Assembly (NCBI GenBank): GCA_002633005.1
Contig: NMRA01000062.1
Coordinates: 1-64,000, forward strand
DNA length: 64,000 nucleotides
Origin: Phoronis australis
Lineage: Eukaryota; Phoronida; Phoronidae
Direction: 5' to 3'
In this document: piece after piece, positions 47,301 to 59,300 of the stretch
Layout of the letters: each line of letters begins with the position of its first letter
Numbering within the stretch: the first letter of the stretch is position 1
Program-made: the position numbers and the translations under genes
The notes under the pieces: generated by a model
Told to the model about the DNA's origin: nothing
The model's database searches: none
The model's input: only the letters and a program-made list of their open reading frames with translations

Positions 47301-50300
47301 AGAATACCTGAACTCACATTTACCCTGTCTGCACCATGAGAGCAAGTCAAGAACAAGCCAACATATTCAGCTGAGTTGTTGTCATCCAGTGATAACTGTG
47401 CAGTATGACCAAATCTCTGAACTAAGTACTTCTGACAATAACGTATTGGATAGTCCAGCAGATTTTCCAGAACTAGTTTGGAAACCTGGCAATTACTTGG
47501 TGTGGAGTGATCGTGTTGTTCAATGTGAGTAAGAAGAAGGTTTTCACATTGGGGTGAAGGCGAGACGACAAGACTGTTAGGCCCTCCCCCGTCAACGCCA
47601 GATGAGGGGATACTTGAATGTGACAGGGATCTGGTGTGAAACCTTAAGTGACCCTCTGTATTAAAGCACTGGTCTCAAAAAGGAACGTTGTGACCCCACA
47701 AAGCCAGTGTATCAGTTGCACAACCACTGTGTGGAACCTACAAAGCCAGTGTATCAGTTGCACAACCCATGTGTGGAACCTACAAAGCCTGTGTATCAGT
47801 TGCACAACCCATGTGTGGCACCTACAAAGCCTGTGTATCAGTTGTACTACCCATGTGTGGACCAATCCCTCTAGTCACTTGTTCTCTGTGTCCCTGACCA
47901 CTGCAAGTCCTTACGCAATCCTGTGAATGAGTAAATGCCCACAAAGCCAATACCTACACTTTAGGGTTTGGACCTCTTGTGTTTGATGTTTTCCTAGTTG
48001 GCTGTGATCAGTGGAGATAAGAACTCATTCATCTACTCTGTTTGAAGTGCCAGCAACCATTCATCCCACTCAAACAAGATTACCTGGTCAATTGTGCAAC
48101 CCTTCTATTTGGTAATTATCAGGATTCCAGGCATTATTTCACTTGACTTTGCCACCTTCATTGCCCAAGCTTGGTGTTGGACATCACACCATAGACTGGT
48201 TACTTGTGAATGTTGGGCCCAGTTGAAGACTGAAGGTTGTCTTATCACATTCCACTCACAACTGTTATGATTGACAGCCGTTGAATGCTGTAATTACCCA
48301 GGACTCCAGTTTTGCATCCAATCTCCTCAGCATTAACAGGTTAATGAGGTGACTTGTTCTATTCCATTCGTTGCACTGGACGCCTGATTGTCAGTAACGA
48401 CTTGGGTCACCTTCACAGTATGGTGATTGCAGGTTGGAACTCAAGTTTTAACTGTGGTCGTCTAAAGGATGTGAGTTGTACGTGACAAGTGCCTACAGAC
48501 TGAGGACTAGTATGGAGCCTAAGAGTATCCGTGAGAGTATCAACCTGCTGTACCAACTGAACAGAGACTGCGCCAACCTGTTCAGTTCTACCGTTCCTCA
48601 CACTGAAGTGAGGGAACGGAAATCTGAGGATTTCACAGGAGGAACATTTTCCAGGCAAGGATTAGGGCGAGCGAGCATTGGACGGCATCGCAGTCCATCT
48701 GAGAGCTCCGGCATTCCTGTGTCGCGATCACGATGTTATTCAGAATCGAGATCACATGAGGAACAATGGAATGAAGTGCTGGAACACTTCTCGTCACTGC
48801 GTCACTCAGATGATGTCAACCCCGTGGTCTCTCCCTATGGTTCAGTGTCTGACTCATCTTCAAAAGATGACCAGTCACGCAAGTCGAGTATAAGTGAAGG
48901 TCATACTTCTAGTCACCAGGACATGCTGAGTCCCACCTCGGACTACTTTAGTCCAACCTATCCCCTCTCGCCCAGGGAATTGGCCGACAGAGACGACGGT
49001 TCCGATACCAGCTCAGGCAAAAAATACAACCACCTGTTTGGAAATATTGTTGTGAAGCGGAAAAGCAGCATCCCTGTTTTATCACCAAGTATGTTGAATT
49101 TCTTGTTTTTTTATTTGAATAGTTCCAGTGGATCAGTAGAGGTGTCGGTAGGTTTTCGATATTTTTTGTCTTTTGCAAGTTCTGGTAAGTCCCGGTCTGT
49201 GTCGGGTTGACTGAGCCAAAACTTCAGCTATTCTTTTACTGTGAGAAATCCTTGCTTATTGAAAGAAAATAATAAATTTTCCTTCAAGAAAAAAATAATA
49301 AATTTTCCTTCAAGATCTGACTTTTTTGCTATTCCCCTGGCCTGTTGCCCTTCCGGCATTTTTCTTTTAAGTTTAAGGCACCTGTTGTGTGACTCAAGTA
49401 ATAAAAATGTTTGGCTACTAGGATTTTAACTGCTGTGAGGACCTGTGTTGTGTTAAAGTAATCATTAACCTTCATGGTAGTTTTATAAAATATGCACTAT
49501 TCTCGTCTTCCATAAAGTAATATCTGAATGTAGTTTTCAATGTTACTCTTAACATTTCTTTTAACGTGTACTATTTACACACGTGCCCAATATGGGTGTT
49601 GTTTGCGTGGAATCTTAATTGGCTGTATTCCTGCCTTTGACATTCGAGGTTAAAAGCAAATTAAAAAGGACGTCACTTCAGCATGTCTGTTGATTCCCAT
49701 GAATGTTCTATAGCCCAGGGAAGTTTTTCTCAGATTTTTCATTTTTCTTTGAACAACGGAGATATCTGTCGTCAAAAGGGAAGACTTGTTATAAAATAGG
49801 AGGCTGCTTTTTTCGTGAATCATTTAGTACCTGTGTTTGAAACACCTGGTGCTTTATCTTCAGATGATTATTGTTTTGTTGTTTGCATGCTGTTGTGAAG
49901 TTGTTGAGATTCGCTGTGATGGGTAAATTGATGCGATCATGTGATTTGCTGTGATGGGTAAATTGGTGCGACCGTGTGATTTGCTGTGATGGGATTTCCT
50001 GATGAATATTTGGGTGCTAGATGAATAGTTATCAATGTAATAGTTGTTAGATTGTATTTGAATTCTATTGTATTCTGTACTATCAACATAATGATTGGGA
50101 ACATATCACCAATTTCAAAGTCAGCGTGGCTCTGCTGCCATGATCTATTTATTCATTTGCAGTTGTTTTACTCAGCAATACATTGTGCCGGTTTCCTGAT
50201 CTCTGTGCGTTTGCCACTGCTGTTTTTCCTTGTCTCCACGTCATTAGCTCATGGGATTCCTTGGCCCCTTAGACCCACTCGGCCATGCTCCACTGTGGTC

Positions 50301-53300
50301 CTACTGACCAAGTGTTTCAGTATTGACTTTGTCACTTAATTCTTCAAGCACCCTGGCTTTGATGTAGGAATGGTTTGAACACAGATTGTTACAATGATGT
50401 CTTTTCTAGTTTACTTTCTCTGTCAATACAACAGAGGCGCAGCATCACACACGCAGTATCATGTTGCAAGGCCAATATTTATTCAAGTTTCATGACCATT
50501 TCATACTTCTCTCATCCAGTATACTGTAGGGTTGCCTGGTCCTACTTGTCCTGTTCTTTTCTTATGTCATTGGTGTTTGTTTTTGTCTAATGGTATGAAA
50601 TTAGATCTGGTCCCGTTGTTCATCGTTGTTCATCGCAGACTGGTCTGGAAGTCTTTGACCCGTCTTTCCATCTGTACCATTTCTGTGTTGTTGCTATTAC
50701 GCACATGCTTCTTTTTTGGATAACTCCATGTCATCAGACTCCCCACTGTGTAAATTTATTATCCAAACTGCTTTTGACACTGTATCACTTGGTTGTTATT
50801 CTGTCAGACCTGCCCAATTAGTGGCCCTTTTGCCCCAAGCTACCTCCAGTAACAAGTGATTACAGGGCTAATTGATGGACTTCCCCAGGGGACTGATATA
50901 TAGCCCATTAATGGCCCTCTTGTCATAAGCTGCTTCAAATAACAGGCGATAACTGATGAACATCCCACGGGGTTACAAGCGTGACAAGCGTTTTTGACAT
51001 TGTTAAATTTTCAAGTTAGAGGATCACCTTTTTATTATTTGCCTCCTGTGTGATGCGGGATTGGTTGGCAATGTTCTGTAGTGTTAGGCTGTGCCACAAA
51101 TTTTGAAACGAATTTTAGTGGAATTATTGTCTTTGATACTCGCAGTGGCGTCTTGGGATTCTTCCCAGGTCACTAAACACTATCAGAGAGCATTGCAGTG
51201 AATAAAAACAGGCATATTCAACCATAACCACTTTCCCCATTACTGTAAAATATTTGTGATTGATTTTTCAGATGCTTTCCAGTCTTAGATTTAGTAGTCT
51301 GTCCCAGTACATTTCAACCAGTCTTTTTCCACATAGTTTTGTTTTAGAAGTTCTATTTCACTGATGAGTGGAAGATGAGTCGATATGGCATTATTGAAAT
51401 AGCTTCACCAGGTGATAACCATTTGACTTTTGGTAGTTTGTTCTAGCACTTAATAACACTGGCGTATTTTCTTGTAATATATGTGATGGCTATTTTTGTT
51501 CTTTAACATTTCACAGACATGTTATGGTTCATTGGTCTTGTGGAAAAACACCAGAGTATAAGTTTTTCTTCTTGCAAAATGTTTCAGTTTTTATGTTTTG
51601 TCAGGAGATGGTAATTAAAGGTGATGAATTGTCAGATTTTCTGTGGCAGCTTGTATTTGAAGATCTATGCCTTATTGCCTTGAAATTTTGGTTTGTATGT
51701 CTATTATTGCACTCGGGTAAATTGTATCAAATTCTTTTGATCGGTCTACTAATAAGTAAAACCAGCTCTATTGAATGTCAAGCCAGAGGGAAGTGCAATG
51801 TTTTCTGTCTAAGCACTTGTATGCTTGTTTTCACTTCAGCACTGCTTGGATTATAGCCAACTACATACTTAGAGAATGCACTCCTGTATTCTCTTTTTCT
51901 TCTCATTACATGCGGTACACTCCATTCTGCCCTCTGCTTGTTAGGTTAAAATTTGATAAAAAGTTACTTGAAAGATTTTTCTAGTAGAAGCAAAACTGGT
52001 GGACTACGTCTACTAATTAAAGTATTATTTTAAACATTTTTGTATGAAGGGATGTTAGTGAGTTGGAGGTTTGTAGTAAAGTAAGTGAAGACGTTTCCCT
52101 TGACCTGTGCCATGTGCTTGTTCTAGCTTCGTTGCTGCCAAGAATGACGGCGAGGGGAGGCAAGTAACTTGCCCGTATTCCTTACCACGTATTCATTCCA
52201 TTCTGCTCTTTCATTTTCTCTCGGTCTTCCCATTTTGGAACCCTTGATATGTTTGCCTGCAGTTACATTTGATCGGTTTCTTCTCATGCTTTCTAGCGCA
52301 GACCAGAATAACTCAAAATACGATTTTGTTCTCTCACTTTGTTACTATTTCTGACAAAATTTGTTATGGACCCCATCAAGAACTAATTTGTGATTTTTTC
52401 CCACTACTTGTTTATTGCTGGTCTCAACTTTTATTGAACTAACACACGGATCGATTAGTCGACCTGCAGCTCGCCAATGTAACCTTAGATTCTGTTTGGC
52501 TGCTGGTAAAAATTCCAAGTCGCCACAATGTTGCCCAAATTTGGAGTTATAACCAAGTCCGACAAATAGCTATTGCCATATAATCATGTAATTGTGGTGA
52601 CTTCCAAGCTTTAGTAATGACTAAGGTAAATAACAACAACAAATTTGTTGTCATTGTGCACATAACCCATCTCCTATTTTTGCATTTGACTAAAAACAAA
52701 ATAAAGAAAAATGCTACCGAGGCATTTTTGAGGACGGACATTTGTCTTCTGCACTACGCTAAGCGTCACAGTAGAAGTGGTTCCTTGGCTTGAAAAAATG
52801 ACTGTTATTGTTTGAGGAAATGCTTGGTGCACAAAATGACATGTAAGTTCAAGGCAACTTTTTGAGCAGTAATGAACAACCAATTTCCCCAAGCCAAGAG
52901 ATCACTTCTAATCTAAGCATGGAACAATTTGAAATCAATTTTGTGACAGAAAGCGATCTAAATCGAAAGAGGACAGTTACGATTTTTTTGGCGTAGTGTA
53001 AACATGAAAGGTTACTTAGTATCTTGGCCTCCAGAGGGCGCCCCGTTTCTTCTATGTCTGTTGCCTGTCATATCACTGATGTTTGTTCCTTTCAGCTGCC
53101 CATTCCCGCTCCAAGTCAGTGGACGAGCTGGACTCTGCCAAGCCCCTGTTTAAGGCCCCCGCCCCTGTTGGCACTGGGCCAAAGAAGTCGGCTGGTAGAA
53201 AAAGTACCCTGACGGGCAAGTCAAATACAGGTACACAGCATGCACTCTGTAGGTTATTGTGAACACTGCAGTAGCAAATTGAAAATTGACAATTTTCATG

Positions 53301-56300
53301 ATGAAATTTGAAAATTTTGTTAACTGCTTTGAAAAAATGTGTGTTGCCATGGGTTTTTTCCTTAGAAAAAATGGCTTTCTTTGTTGTTAACATTTTATGA
53401 TCGATTAAAATTGTGGAGGTCATTAGGGGACTTAATGTAACACAGTGGCAGCTGTATCCCAGTGTAACACAGTGGCAGATGTATCCCAGTGTAACAGGTT
53501 AGTGCTGTGTGAAGCTCCCCCATTGGTAGGATTAGAACAGTGAATAAGAGCATAGTGTAGGCAAACCTGTCTTGATATTGACTCTTTCCCAACAATCTTA
53601 GCTGCCAAACCCCGAGCGCCCTCTGTCACGAGGAAAAAGACAACATCAGGTAGATGCATGCTGGTGACGCGGTCACCTTTGTTGTTAGAATTTACAGGTG
53701 TTGTTATTATTGTTTGACTTCGTTGTTACAAAACTGCTCGGTATTTATTGAGACTGAAATGTTCAGGCTCGACAATGCTGCGGTTTATTTAGTTCAGTGC
53801 AAGTTGTGGTCCGTCACCACTTATTTATAGAGTATTGCTTTTAGTTTTTTGAGAATTTTTTTGAGATGTTCAAGTTTCCAGCGCATGAACGTTCGATCGT
53901 ACAACAGTGCTGCTGTTTGCTAAAAACTGCCTGTAAGTCTCGTTGTTGTAGTTGTTGTTCCAGCATCGTATTTTACGTGTTCGTGTTTATTCTTCTTGCA
54001 TGGTTCCTTGGCGTGGAAAGTGTGGAAATGACAAAATATGGTGTACATGCATGGACGTCTCAGAAAATTTCAAATTAAATAGCGAAACCTTCATTTTGGA
54101 AGCATAGTATTGTGAAGAGTATGTGTGTACACTAATTCCTGGAAACAGCAGAAATGCCATCTTGTGATTGTGAGGAGAGTTAGATATGGAATATTCAAAC
54201 TTATGGAAAATGAAAACACAATATGAGAGGAATGCATGTGTTGTTTTGGCGAGACGGTAGGAAGTGTTGCTGTGTTTGTTGTTACCGTACTTTTTGTGAT
54301 TTAGTTCCTTCTGGGTTGCGAGTACGCAAAGGGTCATCAGGTAACTATGTCTGAAGAGAGTTTGCACCTCTGCTTTGAGCATGTCAAGTGGACAGGTCTG
54401 TGTGATTCATAGACCGACTTCGCTCATTTTATCCATTATGCATTGGCTAGTACACCTATGTGATCAACTATGCCTTGTTTTGTCTTATGCTACCCCCCCC
54501 CCCAAAAAAAAAGGCTTCAAAGCTTTGCAACATTCTGAGGTTCACAGCTGTATTTATCCTCATTTTACACTTACTCAGCAATAACACTTGTTTCCACGAC
54601 AACAATCTAATCCAAATCTGAATGTAGAATCCCAGATTGGGTTGTTTAAATCTTGTCTTTTGGATTCGTGGGAACGTGGCGCGCTGTACTTGTAAAATTG
54701 ATGTCTGGAATGTTGTTTTCTTGCATATAGCTTAAGCAAATGAATGGATCCCTAATAGACAAGTTGTTGTTCAAACCCAACAAACAAAATGGCAGCAGCC
54801 CCCTAACTTATTTTTTCGTTGCCGTTAGTATCAAATATTAGAGTTGAGTTGAATTTCTGCTGTGTTCGATATCAAGTCCAAAATACCGCCTACACATGCC
54901 GATAAGTATTCTGAAGTTCTACTTCATTATCCGCCAGTTTACTTAACAAATGCAGCACATTATGTATTACACACTTGTCTTACAGCAGGTAAACACAGGT
55001 TATCAGTGTTACATAATGTCGTGTAAGCATGCTGCATCACTGCCTTGTTGGCTCTAGTAAAATCTCTCCAATTCAAGTGCTTTTCTGAGTTCAAGTTTTG
55101 CTGCCACCAGACAAAGTTGTGGGCATTCACAACAAAGCTGAAAATGATGAAAAAGCATTGTTTTTGTCTTCAATTGATGAGATTTTACCATAAAATCTCA
55201 GTTGTATTTTCTAGACGTGCTATCACAGCAGGCCTTTATCCAGGATTTTGAAAATAGGGTGTCCAAAATGGGGTTCCCAATATTCCAGGGCGTCCATGAT
55301 TCTGACGCGAAACCCCCCACCCCCAGCAATACCCCCAAACACACAGATTTTTTACAAAGAAATGCATAGATCAAGGTTTTTACATCTAAGTTTATAAAAC
55401 AGCCTTCTATGGTGAACATTTTTACTTAAAAACTATGTAGACCAAGACTTTTACAGTGCTGTCAATCAAGTGTCAAAATAGCAACAATGCATATATTTTG
55501 TATATACATTGTATATTTCTTCCTGCTTTGAAAAAAGAGCCCCCACTGTGAGCCTTCAGAGGCTTCCTAGTATTCATTACAATGTGCGAGTCCAAACTTG
55601 AAAGGTTCCTATTGACAGTGGGCGTCCAAATGATACATTGGGTGTCCTTGTCAGGACATATGCTGCATAAAGGCCTGCATCACAGCCAAGTATTCATAAT
55701 TGTCACAGGTCTTGCCATTTAATAATGAACCTATAATTCTACAGGTCTTGCCAGTTAATAATGAACCTATAATTCTACAGGTCTTGCCACTTGATCAGCA
55801 TTATACAATTCTACATTTGCTGTATGGATTATTGCGCACATTTGCCCAGATTCCCGCCACCAACTGTTCATCCAACCTACCACTTCTATACACCCATGTT
55901 TGGTTACGTGTAATCAAAGTCTTTCCAAAGCCTTTGATTTGGAATCAGCCCTGCTCAGCTTATGCCCACATCTTGATTTGTTAGCTTCTTCAGATGTCCT
56001 GAGTTAACCCTGACATGTTCGGGTTAACCCAGACACGTGGTGCTTATTTAAGGTTATGTAGGACCCTAGAAAAATTCTCCAAATTTGACTAACGTCAGAA
56101 CATCGTACTTCAGAGTAGAAAACTGTTACTGCTTTGTTAAGATCTCATCTTAAACATTTATATCAAATATAATTTGATTCATGTTATTGATAGTCTTGTG
56201 TTGCTCTCAATGTACCTTCCCTTTTTGTTCAGTTTTACTAAAAAGACATGGTCAAGTTATCCAATTAATGGCAGATTAGTCAAAAATTGAATATCTAGTT

Positions 56301-59300
56301 CTACACCCTTTCTACTTTCAGAAAATGTATACTTTTACCGAGTTAAAATCTTGTTTTGTAGAATATTTGGCAAAATACGCAGACTTGACAACGAGGTGCT
56401 ACATAACCTTTATCAAACTTTATTATGTGATGTGGAGCAAGCCTGTAACTCTGATCTATTGATCAATGCATGAACAAGCTCGCTTTTCTCAAGAGACTCG
56501 CAGTGGTTGCTCTTCGGCACATTTGATTTTCACTCGATAAATACCCATCTTTCAGTCTACATCTCTGATTTGAAGTTTTCCTAGTACTGTACGTAATCCC
56601 CCAGTCAACCTCCAATTACCCTCGGCATACGTACGGTGATGAGTCACCCAGCGCACCACTTGCTACTGATGTACAAGTACCAAAACACTTGGCCATGTCT
56701 CTGCTTGACTTGTGGCCAGTGGAAGGTGAATTCTGACTAAGGAAGGCTGTTCGTTTTAGCAATGCAGACTCGGGAGTGTAAATTCCTCCCACTTTGTATG
56801 TGAATGAAAATCGTGAAATAAACACCTACTTGACATGTGAATAGTTATCAAGTTTTCTTAGTTACTAGCTCGCAGCTAATCAGTGAAATTTTGACGGTTG
56901 ATAAAAAACTAGTGTTACACTTGTAGTAGCTAACTGGGCTAGGATAGTAAAACAGCGTGGTCCACAGGACTGACTAGGGCGGTTGTGACGGGCCTAGACC
57001 TGGTTTGGTTTCCTAGTGTCTTGAGTCTTGAAGCTGTTGAAAGAGGTCCATATAGTTTTGGTTTCCTGTATCTCAGTCAGTTTATCATAGACTTGTTTCT
57101 TGTATTTTTCCAGATTCATCAGCAGGTGGTGTTGATGTAGATGCGTTTACAACCCTGTTCGACAACGTAAAAAATGTGCAGGTAATGTTCAGTGGTATTG
57201 ACTGTTAGCTTTCACATACCTGGCAAGGCTACTTTGGAGATTGATTAGTACAATTGTACCGACTAATTTGTCGCATCTATGTTCTCTACTGCTCTGTTAG
57301 TTTATGGTTACCCTGTGAGTGTGTATGTGTGCGTGGCAAAAAAAATTTCACCACAAATGTGATTAGTTTGGTTGTTAAACAAGTGTGTTTGTTCTGTCAG
57401 ATCTACTCAAGCCGTGACGTGGCGGACCATGTGAACAAAGCTAAAGACATGTTAAGTGACGCAAATCACCCATGGGAAAAAAGAATAGACTCAGTAAGTA
57501 TTGGTCTAAATGGTGAGTTCAGGTATTATCTCACGCATGATCTTTCCTATTATTAGTATATATTAAATCTTGATTAATGTTATGGTTAGGTACAACTTAC
57601 AACACTAAAAATAGGTTTAAGTCCGAGCTTTTGTTGCTGGTTGTTTGTCTTCATATCGTAAGATAATAATGTGGTTAATGACTAACTGTGCGTTGTTTTC
57701 AGTTAAAACTTATCCGGGCATTGCTAATAGCTGGAGCGCAGGACTATGATGACTGGCCGCAGCACTTACGTATCCTTGAGCCGTGTCTGCTAACCTCGTG
57801 CAAGGATCTGCGTTCACAGGTGGTTCGCGAGGCTTGCTGTACTGTCGCGTAAGTGGAGCACCAACAGAGGTCCAGTGTGTTAACATTGATGTGTTGGTTG
57901 TTGGTTTATAACATTTTAAACATCCGATTAAGTCACTTTCTGTTGTGCCAGAGTGTAGAATTTGAGATTGTTAGTTTGCATTCATTCAATTTCTTTGACT
58001 TGAGAGTGAAGCATATTTTGGGGTGTATTCATTTTTTCAAAAATAATCCGACTGAATAACCTGGAATTCTCCGCCATGACAGCTGAGCGCAGATTTCCCG
58101 TCATGGCGGCTGAGCGCTTTCAAATTTCCACGTCATGATTAGTTATCAATCGTATTTTTACATCGTCATTTGTTCAGTTGTTAAATTGCCATGTACTATA
58201 AATATTTTCTGGAAAGAGAATATCCTATAAGTGTGGACAGACCTCATTCACCTGTTATCTACTGATTCTCGTTGCAGTTACCTGGCCCAGAGAATGTCCA
58301 ACAAATTTGAACACACAGCCGAAGTGCTCATTCAACAGCTCATCAACTTGATGGCCAACAGTGCCAAGATTATGGCTACATCCGGCGTCACTGCTCTCAA
58401 ATTCATCATCATGGTACTACTAATGTATTCTATCAACACCTGACCGAGCACATTGTTCACTAGTTGCAGAATAAGTGTTACTTTGAAATGTACTACCAAC
58501 AGGTGGCGTGCTTAGTGCGTAACTTTTGGTTTTCTCAGCCACGATGTCAGAACATTTGAGGTTTTTCGTGTTTGGTAATTGTTGCTTTCAAAACTTGAGT
58601 TGTTGTCAGGATGTTGTGGTTCTGAATGATTGATACCATTTCTCTCGTGATCAGTTAGTTTGACCGTCTTGTTTTGTTTCAGCACACTCACTCTCAACGT
58701 CTCATCCCACCTCTTACTAGTCACATTTCATCCAAGTCAAGTGTCATTAGAAGGTAAGGCAAGTCTCTTGTAACACAGTGTCATTAGAAGGTAAGGCCAG
58801 CCTCTTGTAATACACTGTCATTAGAAGGTAAGGCCAGCCTCTTGTAACACACTGTCATTAGAAGGTAATGCCAGTCTCTTGTAACACACTGTCATTAGAA
58901 GGTAAGGCCAGCGTCTTGTAACACACTGTCATTAGAAGGTAAGGCCAGCCTCTTGTAACACACTGTCATTAGAAGGTAAGGCCAGCCTCTTGTAACACAC
59001 TGTCATTAGAAGGTAAGGCCAGCCTCTTGTAACACACTGTCATTAGAAGGTAAGGCCAGCCTCTTGTAACACACTGTCATTAGAAGGTAAGGCCAGCCTC
59101 TTGTAACACACTGTCGTTAGAAGGTAAGGCCAGCCTCTTGTAACACACTGTCGTTAGAAGGTAAGGCCAGCCTCTTGTAACACACTGTCGTTAGAAGGTA
59201 AGGCCAGCCTCTTGTAACACACTGTCGTTAGAAGGTAAGGCCAGCCTCTTGTAACACACTGTCGTTAGAAGGTAAGGCCAGCCTCTTGTAACACACTGTC

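Larger units (their letters stand above)
42666..48451 (+). other. CLASP intron 6, upstream of the alternative first exon
   Basis: Holds the hAT-like MITE and the 42-bp array. No other exon was recognised. Any promoter for the alternative first exon would lie near 47,900-48,450; I see no clear TATA box or CpG-rich core there. Confidence 0.5.

Noticed and set aside
47648-47926. Open frames on both strands suggesting a repeat protein
   Set aside because: They arise from a 42-bp tandem repeat whose period is a multiple of three. No splice context, and it lies inside a CLASP intron.
48432-48511. Upstream acceptor making the 48.5-kb exon internal
   Set aside because: TGATTGCAG at 48,431 leads into an in-frame TAA at 48,449-48,451. 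The only phase-1 AG nearer the ATG (48,467) has a poor pyrimidine tract.
51524-51984. Hydrophobic open frames in the CLASP intron
   Set aside because: T-rich intron sequence gives Phe/Leu-rich chance frames; no start context or splice sites support a gene.
55700-55984. Open frame with repeated VLPVNNEPIIL-type peptide
   Set aside because: Produced by a 36-bp tandem repeat; no other coding evidence.
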